A stretch of 64,000 nt of DNA from positions 124,001-188,000 of the forward strand of contig NZ_FNCZ01000002.1 of NCBI RefSeq assembly GCF_900099995.1, in the 5' to 3' direction. A program made the translations under genes and the position numbers. Below, in pieces: positions 9,722 to 16,613 of this stretch (positions within the stretch are counted from its first letter, which is position 1; every line of letters begins with the position of its first letter). This DNA comes from Winogradskyella thalassocola. GTDB taxonomy: Bacteria; Bacteroidota; Bacteroidia; Flavobacteriales; Flavobacteriaceae. Below the pieces are notes generated by a model that ran no database searches, was not told the origin of the DNA, and saw only the letters and a program-made list of their open reading frames with translations.

Positions 9722-9750
9722 GTCCCCTTGAGGGGACTTTAGGGGTGTAA
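9722..9750. repeat. Short palindromic intergenic repeat (CCCCTTGAGGGG type)
   Basis: Contains gtcccct-tg-aggggac, a 7-bp palindrome with a 2-base centre, followed by a second G-rich piece (aggggtg). The remaining 324-bp gap between priA and the LytTR gene holds a terminator at 9755 and no convincing gene. From memory, short palindromes of this kind occur between genes in Flavobacteriaceae; only this copy was seen here. Confidence 0.4.
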
Positions 9751-9754
9751 AACC

Positions 9755-9786
9755 AAAAAATCCTAAGCAAATGCTCAGGATTTTTT
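9755..9786. terminator. Bidirectional terminator between priA and LytTR gene
   Basis: Long stem aaaaaatcct-agc / gct-aggatttttt with one mismatch and a 4-base loop. A runs on the left and T runs on the right let it act on both strands, as expected between convergent genes. Confidence 0.85.
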
Positions 9787-9825
9787 AAAATTATAATGTA
9801 ATGCTCTATATGTAAATGTAATGTT

Positions 9826-10521
9826 CTACATATTATTTAAAGCATCTACTAATTGGGTCTTTTTATTTCGACTCAATGGAATCTCATACGCACCAACTTC
9901 AACATTTTTACTGTTAAATCGGTCAATTTTATCGAGATTCACAATATAAGATTTATGAATTCTTAAAAATTTACCTTCGGGCAATTCGCTTTCAAACGCT
10001 TTCATTGTCGATAAGACAACTAAGCTGTTTTCTTCTGTTACTACTTTAACGTAATCACCAAGTGCTTCAATCCATTTAATATCCTTAATATAAACTTTAC
10101 GTTTTTTAAGATTACTTTTTACGAAGATATGCTCACCATCAGTTTCATTAAAGTCTAGTTTTAATTTATGCTGCTCAATAGCTTTTTCTACGGCAACATT
10201 AAAACGTTCTTTTGTGATTGGTTTCTGAAGATAATCGGTGGCATCGTAATTAAATGCTTTAAAAGCATACTCGGTTTTACCGGTAACAAAAATAATTTGG
10301 GGTTTGTTGTTGAGCACATCTAGCAACTCAAAACCGTTTAATACCGGCATCTCTATATCTAAGAAGATAAGATCTACTTTGTGGGTATTAAGACCGTTTT
10401 TTGTTTCTAACGCACTGCTGTACTCTGCAATAAGGTTAAGTGAGGAATGATTCTCAATTAACTTTACTATAGAGAGGCGCTGAATCGCAGAATCATCAAC
10501 AACTACACAGTTTAAAGTCAT
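9826..10521 (-). CDS. Orphan LytTR-family response regulator
   Basis: A 231-residue regulator. The receiver domain (1-120) has D9/D10, the probable phospho-acceptor D55 in FLDIEMP, and the lysine of LQKPI. A LytTR DNA-binding domain covers about 130-231 (GDYVKVVTEENSLVVLSTMKAF, IHKSYIVNLDKIDRF, IPLSRNKK). No kinase gene is adjacent on either side, so it must pair with a kinase elsewhere or with one of the LytS kinases in this window. It is divergent from the S6-S18-L9 operon, with 200 bp between the two starts. Targets unknown. Confidence 0.9.
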   Translation of the reverse strand: MTLNCVVVDDSAIQRLSIVKLIENHSSLNLIAEYSSALETKNGLNTHKVDLIFLDIEMPVLNGFELLDVLNNKPQIIFVTGKTEYAFKAFNYDATDYLQKPITKERFNVAVEKAIEQHKLKLDFNETDGEHIFVKSNLKKRKVYIKDIKWIEALGDYVKVVTEENSLVVLSTMKAFESELPEGKFLRIHKSYIVNLDKIDRFNSKNVEVGAYEIPLSRNKKTQLVDALNNM

Positions 10522-10657
10522 AACATTATTAATTTTAGGTTAAGATATCGACAATAGTACGATAAATTCGGTTAAAAAACAAATAATGCCGACAAACCGT
10601 AACAATTAACAAAATCATAAGGAGATAAAATCCTTTAAATTTTTACGTTTAAAAACG

Positions 10658-10688
10658 TTGCCAAATATAGAAATTATATGTATTTTTG
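10658..10688 (+). promoter_or_regulatory. Bacteroidota-type sigma-A promoter of rpsF operon
   Basis: A TTG at 10658-10660, a 20-bp AT-rich spacer and tatttttg at 10681-10688 match the flavobacterial -33 TTG / -7 TAnnTTTG consensus. The predicted start would lie about 30 bp before rpsF. Seen by eye, not measured. Confidence 0.65.
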
Positions 10689-10721
10689 CACCCGTTTTAA
10701 CATTAAACAAAATTATTTATT

Positions 10722-11072
10722 ATGAATCATTATGAAACTGTTTTCATCTTAAATCCCGTTTTATCTGAAGACCAGATAAAGGAGACAGTAAAGAAATATG
10801 AGGATTTCCTCGTTTCTAAAGGAGCTAAGATGGTATCAAAAGAAGATTGGGGACTAAAAAAATTAGCCTACCCAATTCAAAACAAAAAAAGTGGTTTTTA
10901 CCATTTATTTGAGTACACTGTTGCTGGTGAAGCAATTGAGCCTTTAGAGGTGGAATTTAGACGTGATGAGCGTTTTATGCGTTACTTAACTGTGAAATTA
11001 GACAAACATGCTATTTCATGGGCTGAGAGAAGAAGAGAAAAACTGAAAGTTAAAGCAAAAGCAAAAGCGTAA
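10722..11072 (+). CDS. rpsF: 30S ribosomal protein S6
   Basis: A 116-residue ribosomal protein that binds the 16S rRNA central domain together with S18 in the small-subunit platform. It starts [17 protein letters not shown], has the [28 protein letters not shown] core, and ends in a basic [10 protein letters not shown] tail. First gene of the rpsF-rpsR-rplI operon behind a recognisable promoter; rpsR follows after 2 bp. Confidence 0.98.
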   Translation: MNHYETVFILNPVLSEDQIKETVKKYEDFLVSKGAKMVSKEDWGLKKLAYPIQNKKSGFYHLFEYTVAGEAIEPLEVEFRRDERFMRYLTVKLDKHAISWAERRREKLKVKAKAKA

Positions 11073-11074
11073 TT

Positions 11075-11371
11075 ATGTCATCAATAGAACAACAAGCAAA
11101 AGGAAAAAAAGACGGCGAAATTAGATATTTAACTCCGTTAAATATTGAGACGTCTAAGACAAAGAAATATTGTCGTTTCAAGAAGTCTGGAATTAAGTAT
11201 GTAGATTATAAAGATGCAGATTGGTTACTAGGTTTTGTAAACGAACAAGGTAAATTATTACCAAGACGTTTAACAGGAACGTCTTTAAAGTATCAAAGAA
11301 AAGTATCTGTGGCAGTAAAAAGAGCTAGACATTTAGCGCTTATGCCATATGTTGCTGATTTATTAAAATAA
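11075..11371 (+). CDS. rpsR: 30S ribosomal protein S18
   Basis: A 98-residue ribosomal protein and S6 partner. It shows the family core [64 protein letters not shown] in pieces throughout, with the Bacteroidota-type N-terminal extension ([14 protein letters not shown]). It starts 2 bp after rpsF and lies 14 bp before rplI. Confidence 0.98.
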   Translation: MSSIEQQAKGKKDGEIRYLTPLNIETSKTKKYCRFKKSGIKYVDYKDADWLLGFVNEQGKLLPRRLTGTSLKYQRKVSVAVKRARHLALMPYVADLLK

Positions 11372-11385
11372 AATATCATAACACA

Positions 11386-11847
11386 ATGGAACTTATATTA
11401 AAACAAGACGTTGATAATTTAGGATTTAAAGACGATATTGTATCTGTTAAGAACGGTTATGGTAGAAATTTTTTAATTCCTCAAGGACAGGCTATTATGG
11501 CTACTTCTTCTGCTAAGAAAGTATTAGCAGAAACTTTAAAGCAAAGAGCTTATAAAGAGAAAACTATTATTGCTGATGCTGAAAAAACTGCAGATGCTAT
11601 AAAAGGTTTAGATATTAAAATTACAGCTAAAGCTGGAACTGGTGCAACTGCTGGAGATAAATTATTTGGTTCTATAACCACTATGGATTTAGCTGCTGCG
11701 TTTAAAACTGCTGGTCACGATGTTGATAAGAAATTCATTTCTATCAATGGTGGTAACATTAAGCGTTTAGGTCAGTACGAAGCTGCAATTAGATTACACA
11801 GATCAGTAACTGTAGATTTAACTTTCGAAGTTATTGCTGACGCATAA
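11386..11847 (+). CDS. rplI: 50S ribosomal protein L9
   Basis: A 153-residue large-subunit protein that reaches from the L1 stalk base. The N-terminal RNA-binding domain reads MELILKQDVDNLGFKDDIVSVK followed by GYGRNFLIPQG. A long helix spans about 45-75 and the C-terminal domain carries GDKLFGSITTMDLA. Normal length. Last gene of the operon, followed by a terminator at 11866. Confidence 0.98.
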   Translation: MELILKQDVDNLGFKDDIVSVKNGYGRNFLIPQGQAIMATSSAKKVLAETLKQRAYKEKTIIADAEKTADAIKGLDIKITAKAGTGATAGDKLFGSITTMDLAAAFKTAGHDVDKKFISINGGNIKRLGQYEAAIRLHRSVTVDLTFEVIADA

Positions 11848-11865
11848 TCTCTTTATTACAATTTT

Positions 11866-11898
11866 AAAAAGCCGTTTAGTTTACTAAGCGGTTTTTTT
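11866..11898 (+). terminator. Terminator of rpsF-rpsR-rplI operon
   Basis: Stem ccgtttagt / actaagcgg with one G-T pair and a 2-base centre, flanked by an A run and a run of seven Ts. Confidence 0.85.
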
Positions 11899-11959
11899 AT
11901 TTTTTATTTTTAGAATAGGGTCAGGGCTATAGTCAATTAGGTTTTTAAACGGTTTTAAC

Positions 11960-12829
11960 ATGAAATATTTTCTATTAATTTTTACATTTTGCGCTTTAAT
12001 GAGTTGCAAACAATCTACAGAATCAACCAACATTTCTGAGGTACAACCTTCTAAGCTTATAGCGCTTTTTAAAGCTTCTAATTCTGGTTACCCAAATATT
12101 AGCGTTCATCGAGGTGGTAAAGGGCTTGTAAACTATCCTGAAAATGGTTTAGAGACTCTAAAATATGTTAACGATAGTATTGTTGCAGTTTATGAAGTTG
12201 ATGTCGCTCAAACTAAAGATGGGCAACTGGTTTTACTTCACGATAAAACTATTGATAGAACCACCACAGGGAGTGGAAAAGTTGATGAGTTAACATACGA
12301 TGAATTAGAGCAATTTAATTTGGTCGATGATTATGGTAATGAAACCACGTTTAAGATTCCTTTGTTTTCAAACGTATTAGAATGGTGTGTAAAACATAAT
12401 GTGATACTTACTGTAGATATTAAAAAAACAGTGAGTCAAAAAGTAGTTATAGATGCTATTAAAGCGGCTAAGGCAGAAGATCATAGTATCATTATAACGT
12501 ACGATGTAGAACAAGCAGTCTCTGCATATCAATTAGCACCACAATTATTACTATCTGTTTCAGCTAGAAATAATGATGAATTCGAACGTTTATTGGATGC
12601 CAAAATACCAACAGAAAATATGTTAGCCTTTACCGGGACCCGTTTATCAGAAGAATCGTTTTTTAAAAAATTACACGATAATAACATTGTTTGCATGTTG
12701 GGTACGTTAGGAAACTTAGATAAAAGTGCTGCTGCCAAAGGAGATACACTTTATCGTCAGTGGAAAGAAAAAGGAGTAGATATTATAGCAACCGATAGAC
12801 CTTTTGAAGCTTTTAAAGCCATAAATTAA
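11960..12829 (+). CDS. Glycerophosphodiester phosphodiesterase family lipoprotein
   Basis: A 289-residue lipoprotein of the GDPD TIM-barrel family, which hydrolyses glycerophosphodiesters to glycerol-3-phosphate and an alcohol. Cys16 in the lipobox LMSC is the lipidation site. Catalytic positions are in place: H50-R51 (ISVHRGG), E61 (YPENG), E79 and D81 (YEVDVAQTKDG), and H94 (LLHDKTIDRTTTG). It probably sits in the periplasm or on the cell surface and frees phosphate or glycerol from lipids or teichoic-like polymers; the exact substrate is not evident. Single-gene unit between the ribosomal operon and an unrelated gene. Confidence 0.88.
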   Translation: MKYFLLIFTFCALMSCKQSTESTNISEVQPSKLIALFKASNSGYPNISVHRGGKGLVNYPENGLETLKYVNDSIVAVYEVDVAQTKDGQLVLLHDKTIDRTTTGSGKVDELTYDELEQFNLVDDYGNETTFKIPLFSNVLEWCVKHNVILTVDIKKTVSQKVVIDAIKAAKAEDHSIIITYDVEQAVSAYQLAPQLLLSVSARNNDEFERLLDAKIPTENMLAFTGTRLSEESFFKKLHDNNIVCMLGTLGNLDKSAAAKGDTLYRQWKEKGVDIIATDRPFEAFKAIN

Positions 12830-12935
12830 TTTTATAAAGTAGAATTTACTGAAGATTAAAGAGCATGTTATCAGCGTTTAACTTGAAAAACAGCTCACAG
12901 TATTTGATTATAAAACACAGTAATTATTTAAACAC

Positions 12936-13409
12936 ATGAAATATTCAAGATTAACCAAAGAACAATTTGAAGAATTACACCAAGAATTCATCAACTTTTT
13001 AGCTACGCAATCTATTACAGGTGATGAGTGGGAAGATATCAAAAAGAATAAACCAGAAGCTGCTGAACAAGAATTAGATGTGTTTAGCGATTTGGTATGG
13101 TTTGGTGTCTTAGGTAAAGTGGAATATTTAGAACATATTTCTCCACAGCAAATCCACCTTTTTCAATGTAATGAAAAGAGTATGCGCTTAATTGCGTTAA
13201 AAATTGATATTGAAGAAGTAGATTTTACAACCAAAGAAGGTTTTGAATGGTTGAGAAATAATTTATTGTCAGATGCTATTGAATTTTTTAATGCTAAAAA
13301 AGAATATTCAGACGATAAGCATTTAGACTTATTTAATATGATTCAGTCTGGTGCGCATATCACCAAAGGTGAATTATTTAATTATTTCGCCGATTTAATA
13401 AAAGGATAA
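12936..13409 (+). CDS. Conserved flavobacterial hypothetical protein (probably DUF6495)
   Basis: A 157-residue cytoplasmic protein without signal peptide or membrane segment. It is acidic and mostly helical, starting KYSRLTKEQFEELHQEF and containing DEWEDIKKNKPE and LVWFGVLGKVEYLEHISPQQIHLF. I recall this pattern as a small protein family conserved in Bacteroidota, annotated DUF6495, but cannot confirm the number. Function unknown. Stand-alone gene. Confidence 0.65.
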   Translation: MKYSRLTKEQFEELHQEFINFLATQSITGDEWEDIKKNKPEAAEQELDVFSDLVWFGVLGKVEYLEHISPQQIHLFQCNEKSMRLIALKIDIEEVDFTTKEGFEWLRNNLLSDAIEFFNAKKEYSDDKHLDLFNMIQSGAHITKGELFNYFADLIKG

Positions 13410-13440
13410 ATTCCTGTAAAAAAAAATAGCACACGTATGT

Positions 13441-13488
13441 CGTCACTTCGAGTGATTTGTAAGGTACGAGCAAATTGTATCGAGAAGC
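13441..13488. repeat. Dispersed intergenic repeat (ACTTCGAGTG...ATCGAGAAG)
   Basis: An imperfectly palindromic segment: cgtcacttcgagtgatttg on the left and caaattgtatcgagaag on the right. A related degenerate piece (gaagtcgaagtg) lies at about 15031-15042. From memory, sequences of this type occur between genes throughout flavobacterial genomes. The rest of the 216-bp gap contains only the hairpin at 13603. Confidence 0.5.
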
Positions 13489-13602
13489 TTTGGTTAGATA
13501 ATTCGACTTTAAAAGGTTCTCGATAAAAATTACGGAAAGAGCAATGTCACTCTAACTGACATTTAGTTATAAATAGAATTGAAGTTACTGATGTTATTTG
13601 AG

Positions 13603-13622
13603 ATTCCTGCCTTCGCAGGAAT
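13603..13622. terminator. Hairpin downstream of the permease gene (CCTGCCTTCGCAGG type repeat)
   Basis: A palindrome attcctgc-cttc-gcaggaat with an 8-bp stem and a cttc tetraloop, just 3 bp beyond the permease stop codon. It has no T run. It may act as a transcript 3'-end stabiliser or be a dispersed hairpin repeat; a similar design occurs at 15131. Confidence 0.5.
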
Positions 13623-13625
13623 GTG

Positions 13626-14867
13626 TTACTCATAACGTAAAGACTCAATAGGATCTAATTTTGCCGCTTTTGTCGCAGGATACAGACCCGAAATTACAGC
13701 CACTATAAAGGCAATACTTGTTGCCCAAATCATCGCTACCCATGGAGTTGAAAATTCAAGATCAAAACCATTAGCAACGGCTAAACCAATCAAAATACCT
13801 AGAATAGTCCCTAAGAGACCACCAAGCTGACCGATAATTATAGTTTCCATAAAAAACTGAAAGGCGATTGTTTTACTTTTCGCACCAAGTGCTTTTCTTA
13901 CACCAATTTCACGTGTACGTTCACTTACCGAAACTAACATTATATTCATAAGTGCAATGGTAGATCCAAAAATGGTGATAATACTAATAATCCAAGCAGC
14001 TACATAAAGTGCCGCTGTATTTTGTGCGACCTGATTCAATAAATCTTCACTACGTTCAATACCAAAATCATTTTTTTCTATAGGGTTAAGACCTCTAATA
14101 TTTCGAAATGTTAATATGGCATCATCTTGAGCAGCTTCCAGCATATCAGACTTATCAACTTTAACACTTAGACTGTAATTAATATTGGGATTTGTGAAAA
14201 TAGAACGCGCTTTTTGAAGCGGCATAAATACTCGTAAATCTTGATTATTCCCAAACGTAGATCCTTTTTCTTTTAATACACCAACCACCTTAAATTTAGA
14301 ACCTCTAATACTAATGGTTTTTCCAACTGGGTTTTCAACCGGAAATAACGCTTTTTGTAAATCACTACCAATCACACAAACCGCATTACTGTTATCAACA
14401 TCAAATACATTTAATGAACGCCCATTTTCAACCTCTAAACCAGAGTTTTCAAGATAAAATTCATTGGCACCCAATACAGCCACTTCCGGATCTGTTTTTT
14501 TATTCTCATATTTTACTTCAGCGGTAGACGTCCCAAAGAACGATACGGCTACTTTAGTAAACGGGAAGTTGTAATTATCTTCAAAATCTTTAACATTACG
14601 ATAATTAATTACAGGATTTATCTTTTGGCGCTCTCTACTACTTTGGCGCTGCGCCGTAAATTCATAACGTTGAAAATTAAAGGTGTTAGAACCCATAGAA
14701 GAGAAATTACTCGTAATCGTATTCTCTAGGGCAGAAACTCCACTTAAAATTCCAACTAAAGCCATAATACCAATTGCAATAATTAAAACCGTAAGAATGG
14801 TTCGGAGCAGTTGACTTTTTATAGAATCGAAAGCAATTCTAATATTCTCTTTAGCTAATGAAAACAT
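13626..14867 (-). CDS. MacB/FtsX-type ABC transporter permease
   Basis: A 413-residue inner-membrane protein of the MacB family. Domain order is a first membrane helix at about 21-43, a periplasmic MacB-PCD domain at about 45-250, then three helices in the FtsX domain at about 285-405. The segment SVSERTREIGVRKALGAKSKTIAFQF in the first loop of FtsX is diagnostic, as is the ending ATKAAKLDPIESLRYE. It would couple cytoplasmic ATP hydrolysis to periplasmic mechanical work such as lipoprotein or peptide export. No ATPase or membrane-fusion gene is adjacent, so its partner is encoded elsewhere. The cargo is not known. Confidence 0.9.
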   Translation of the reverse strand: MFSLAKENIRIAFDSIKSQLLRTILTVLIIAIGIMALVGILSGVSALENTITSNFSSMGSNTFNFQRYEFTAQRQSSRERQKINPVINYRNVKDFEDNYNFPFTKVAVSFFGTSTAEVKYENKKTDPEVAVLGANEFYLENSGLEVENGRSLNVFDVDNSNAVCVIGSDLQKALFPVENPVGKTISIRGSKFKVVGVLKEKGSTFGNNQDLRVFMPLQKARSIFTNPNINYSLSVKVDKSDMLEAAQDDAILTFRNIRGLNPIEKNDFGIERSEDLLNQVAQNTAALYVAAWIISIITIFGSTIALMNIMLVSVSERTREIGVRKALGAKSKTIAFQFFMETIIIGQLGGLLGTILGILIGLAVANGFDLEFSTPWVAMIWATSIAFIVAVISGLYPATKAAKLDPIESLRYE

Positions 14868-14972
14868 AGTTTTTTGGCGCGTTAGTTGGGTTGTTTAATA
14901 TATAAGACTACTTAAACAGCATAAAGTTACTATAAAAATGAATTATCTTAGTAAGACCTCTAAAAATTATAA

Positions 14973-15022
14973 TATTTTTGTGACTCAATAGTAGAAACTT
15001 TATAGTTCCTACTATTGAGTCA
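14973..15022 (+). promoter_or_regulatory. Possible hisS promoter and perfect 14-bp inverted repeat in the leader
   Basis: A -7-like tatttttg at 14973-14980 is followed immediately by tgactcaatagtag (14981-14994) and its exact reverse complement ctactattgagtca (15009-15022), separated by 14 bases. No clear -33 TTG is seen. The inverted repeat would form a stable hairpin in a long hisS leader, or be a binding site. There is no T run, so it is not a standard terminator. Confidence 0.4.
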
Positions 15023-15130
15023 CACTGAGAGAAGTCGAAGTGTTTATGATGGAAAGATTTGGAAATAATCATTCCGAATTAATACTTTGAATTAGTTTCA
15101 AAGCATAAAATAGAGTTTCACTAAAAGAGA

Positions 15131-15148
15131 CTCCCACTTTCGTGGGAG
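15131..15148 (+). promoter_or_regulatory. Hairpin abutting the hisS start codon
   Basis: ctcccac-tttc-gtgggag forms a 7-bp perfect stem with a 4-base loop and ends 6 bases before the hisS ATG. The 3' arm, gtgggag, contains the only purine-rich ribosome-binding-like stretch before the start, so the hairpin could mask it. It may equally be a chance insertion of a dispersed hairpin repeat. Confidence 0.45.
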
Positions 15149-15154
15149 ATTAAT

Positions 15155-16537
15155 ATGGCACAAAAACCAAGCATCCCAAAAGGTACAAGAGATTTTAACG
15201 CAGAGGAAGTTGCAAAGCGTTCTTATATCATGGAAACGATAAAGGAACAGTTTCAAGTTTTTGGATTTCAACCGATTGAAACTCCAAGCTTTGAAAACTC
15301 AGAAACCTTAATGGGAAAATATGGAGATGAAGGAGATCGCTTGATTTTTAAGATTTTGAATAGTGGAGAGTTTTTAAAGAAAATTTCAGAGGAGGATTAT
15401 AATCAAAAATCAGAAAGTTTAATTACTCCAAAAATATCTGAAAAAGCACTACGTTACGATCTCACAGTGCCGTTCGCAAGATACGTCGTACAACACCAAA
15501 ACGACATCGAATTCCCTTTTAAACGCTACCAAATTCAACCCGTTTGGCGTGCAGACCGTCCACAAAAAGGACGTTTTAGAGAGTTTTTTCAATGTGATGC
15601 TGATGTGGTAGGTTCTAAATCGTTGATTCAAGAAGTGGAATTTGTACAGTTGTATGATGCCGTGTTTTCAGCTTTAAAATTAGAAGGTGTTACGATTAAA
15701 ATCAACAACCGTAAAATATTATCTGGTATTGCTGAAGTAATTGGTGCTCAAGATAAACTCATCGATTTTACAGTGGCTTTAGATAAGTTAGACAAAATAG
15801 GTGAGGAGAAGGTAAAAGAAGAAATGCGAGGTAAAGGGATTTCTGAAGATGGTATTTCTAAGCTTCAACCTTTATTCACTTTAAAAGGGGATTTCGGCAA
15901 CCAGATTGAAAGTTTGAAATCTATTTTAAGTACTTCTGAAATTGGATTAAAAGGGATTGAAGAACTCGAATTTATAAACACAGCCATTTCAAACTTAAAA
16001 CTAAAAACAGCAACCTTACAATTAGATGTAACGTTGGCGAGAGGTTTAAATTATTACACAGGTGCTATTTTTGAAGTCTCAGCACCCGAAGGTGTAAAAA
16101 TGGGATCCATTGGTGGTGGTGGTCGTTACGATGATCTTACCGGCATATTTGGACTTAAAGATATGAGTGGAGTAGGCATTAGCTTTGGTTTAGATCGTAT
16201 TTACTTGGTCTTAGAGGAATTGAATTTATTTCCATCAACCATAGCAGAATCTACAAAAGTACTCTTCATTAATTTTGGAGATAAAGAAGCCATGTTTAGT
16301 TTGGGAGCTGTAACTAAGTTAAGACAAGCTCATATAAAAGCGGAGCTGTTTCCTGATGCTGCAGTTTCTGGTAAGCAAATGAAAAAACAAATGAATTATG
16401 CGAACCGTCGTAACATTCCATTCGTTGTAATCATGGGTGAGGAAGAATTGAAATCAGAAGTTTTTACATTAAAAAATATGACTTCAGGCGAACAGCATAA
16501 AGTAGAGTTCGATGCGCTTTTAGACTTGTTAAAATAA
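15155..16537 (+). CDS. hisS: Histidine--tRNA ligase
   Basis: A 460-residue class II aminoacyl-tRNA synthetase that charges tRNA-His. Begins KPSIPKGTRDFNAEEV. Motif 2 is the FKRYQIQPVWRADRPQKGRFREF region with the catalytic arginine. The histidine-specific segment LARGLNYYTGAIFEV and motif 3 (GISFGLDRIYLVLEEL) follow. The C-terminal anticodon-binding domain spans about 370-460. Normal length for the Bacteroidota form. It has an unusually structured 5' leader (see the hairpins at 14981 and 15131). Confidence 0.97.
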   Translation: MAQKPSIPKGTRDFNAEEVAKRSYIMETIKEQFQVFGFQPIETPSFENSETLMGKYGDEGDRLIFKILNSGEFLKKISEEDYNQKSESLITPKISEKALRYDLTVPFARYVVQHQNDIEFPFKRYQIQPVWRADRPQKGRFREFFQCDADVVGSKSLIQEVEFVQLYDAVFSALKLEGVTIKINNRKILSGIAEVIGAQDKLIDFTVALDKLDKIGEEKVKEEMRGKGISEDGISKLQPLFTLKGDFGNQIESLKSILSTSEIGLKGIEELEFINTAISNLKLKTATLQLDVTLARGLNYYTGAIFEVSAPEGVKMGSIGGGGRYDDLTGIFGLKDMSGVGISFGLDRIYLVLEELNLFPSTIAESTKVLFINFGDKEAMFSLGAVTKLRQAHIKAELFPDAAVSGKQMKKQMNYANRRNIPFVVIMGEEELKSEVFTLKNMTSGEQHKVEFDALLDLLK

Positions 16538-16580
16538 AGAAACCCTCAGCTTTTTACAAACTGAGACTTTCTAATCATCA

Positions 16581-16608
16581 CTAACTAACTAACTAACTAA
16601 CTAACTAA
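16581..16608. repeat. Tetranucleotide microsatellite (CTAA)7
   Basis: Seven perfect CTAA units between hisS and the LamG gene, starting six bases beyond the LamG gene's stop codon. Read on the minus strand it supplies TTAG units with stop codons in more than one frame. It lies outside promoters, so phase variation of expression is unlikely. Confidence 0.9.
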
Positions 16609-16613
16609 ACAAT

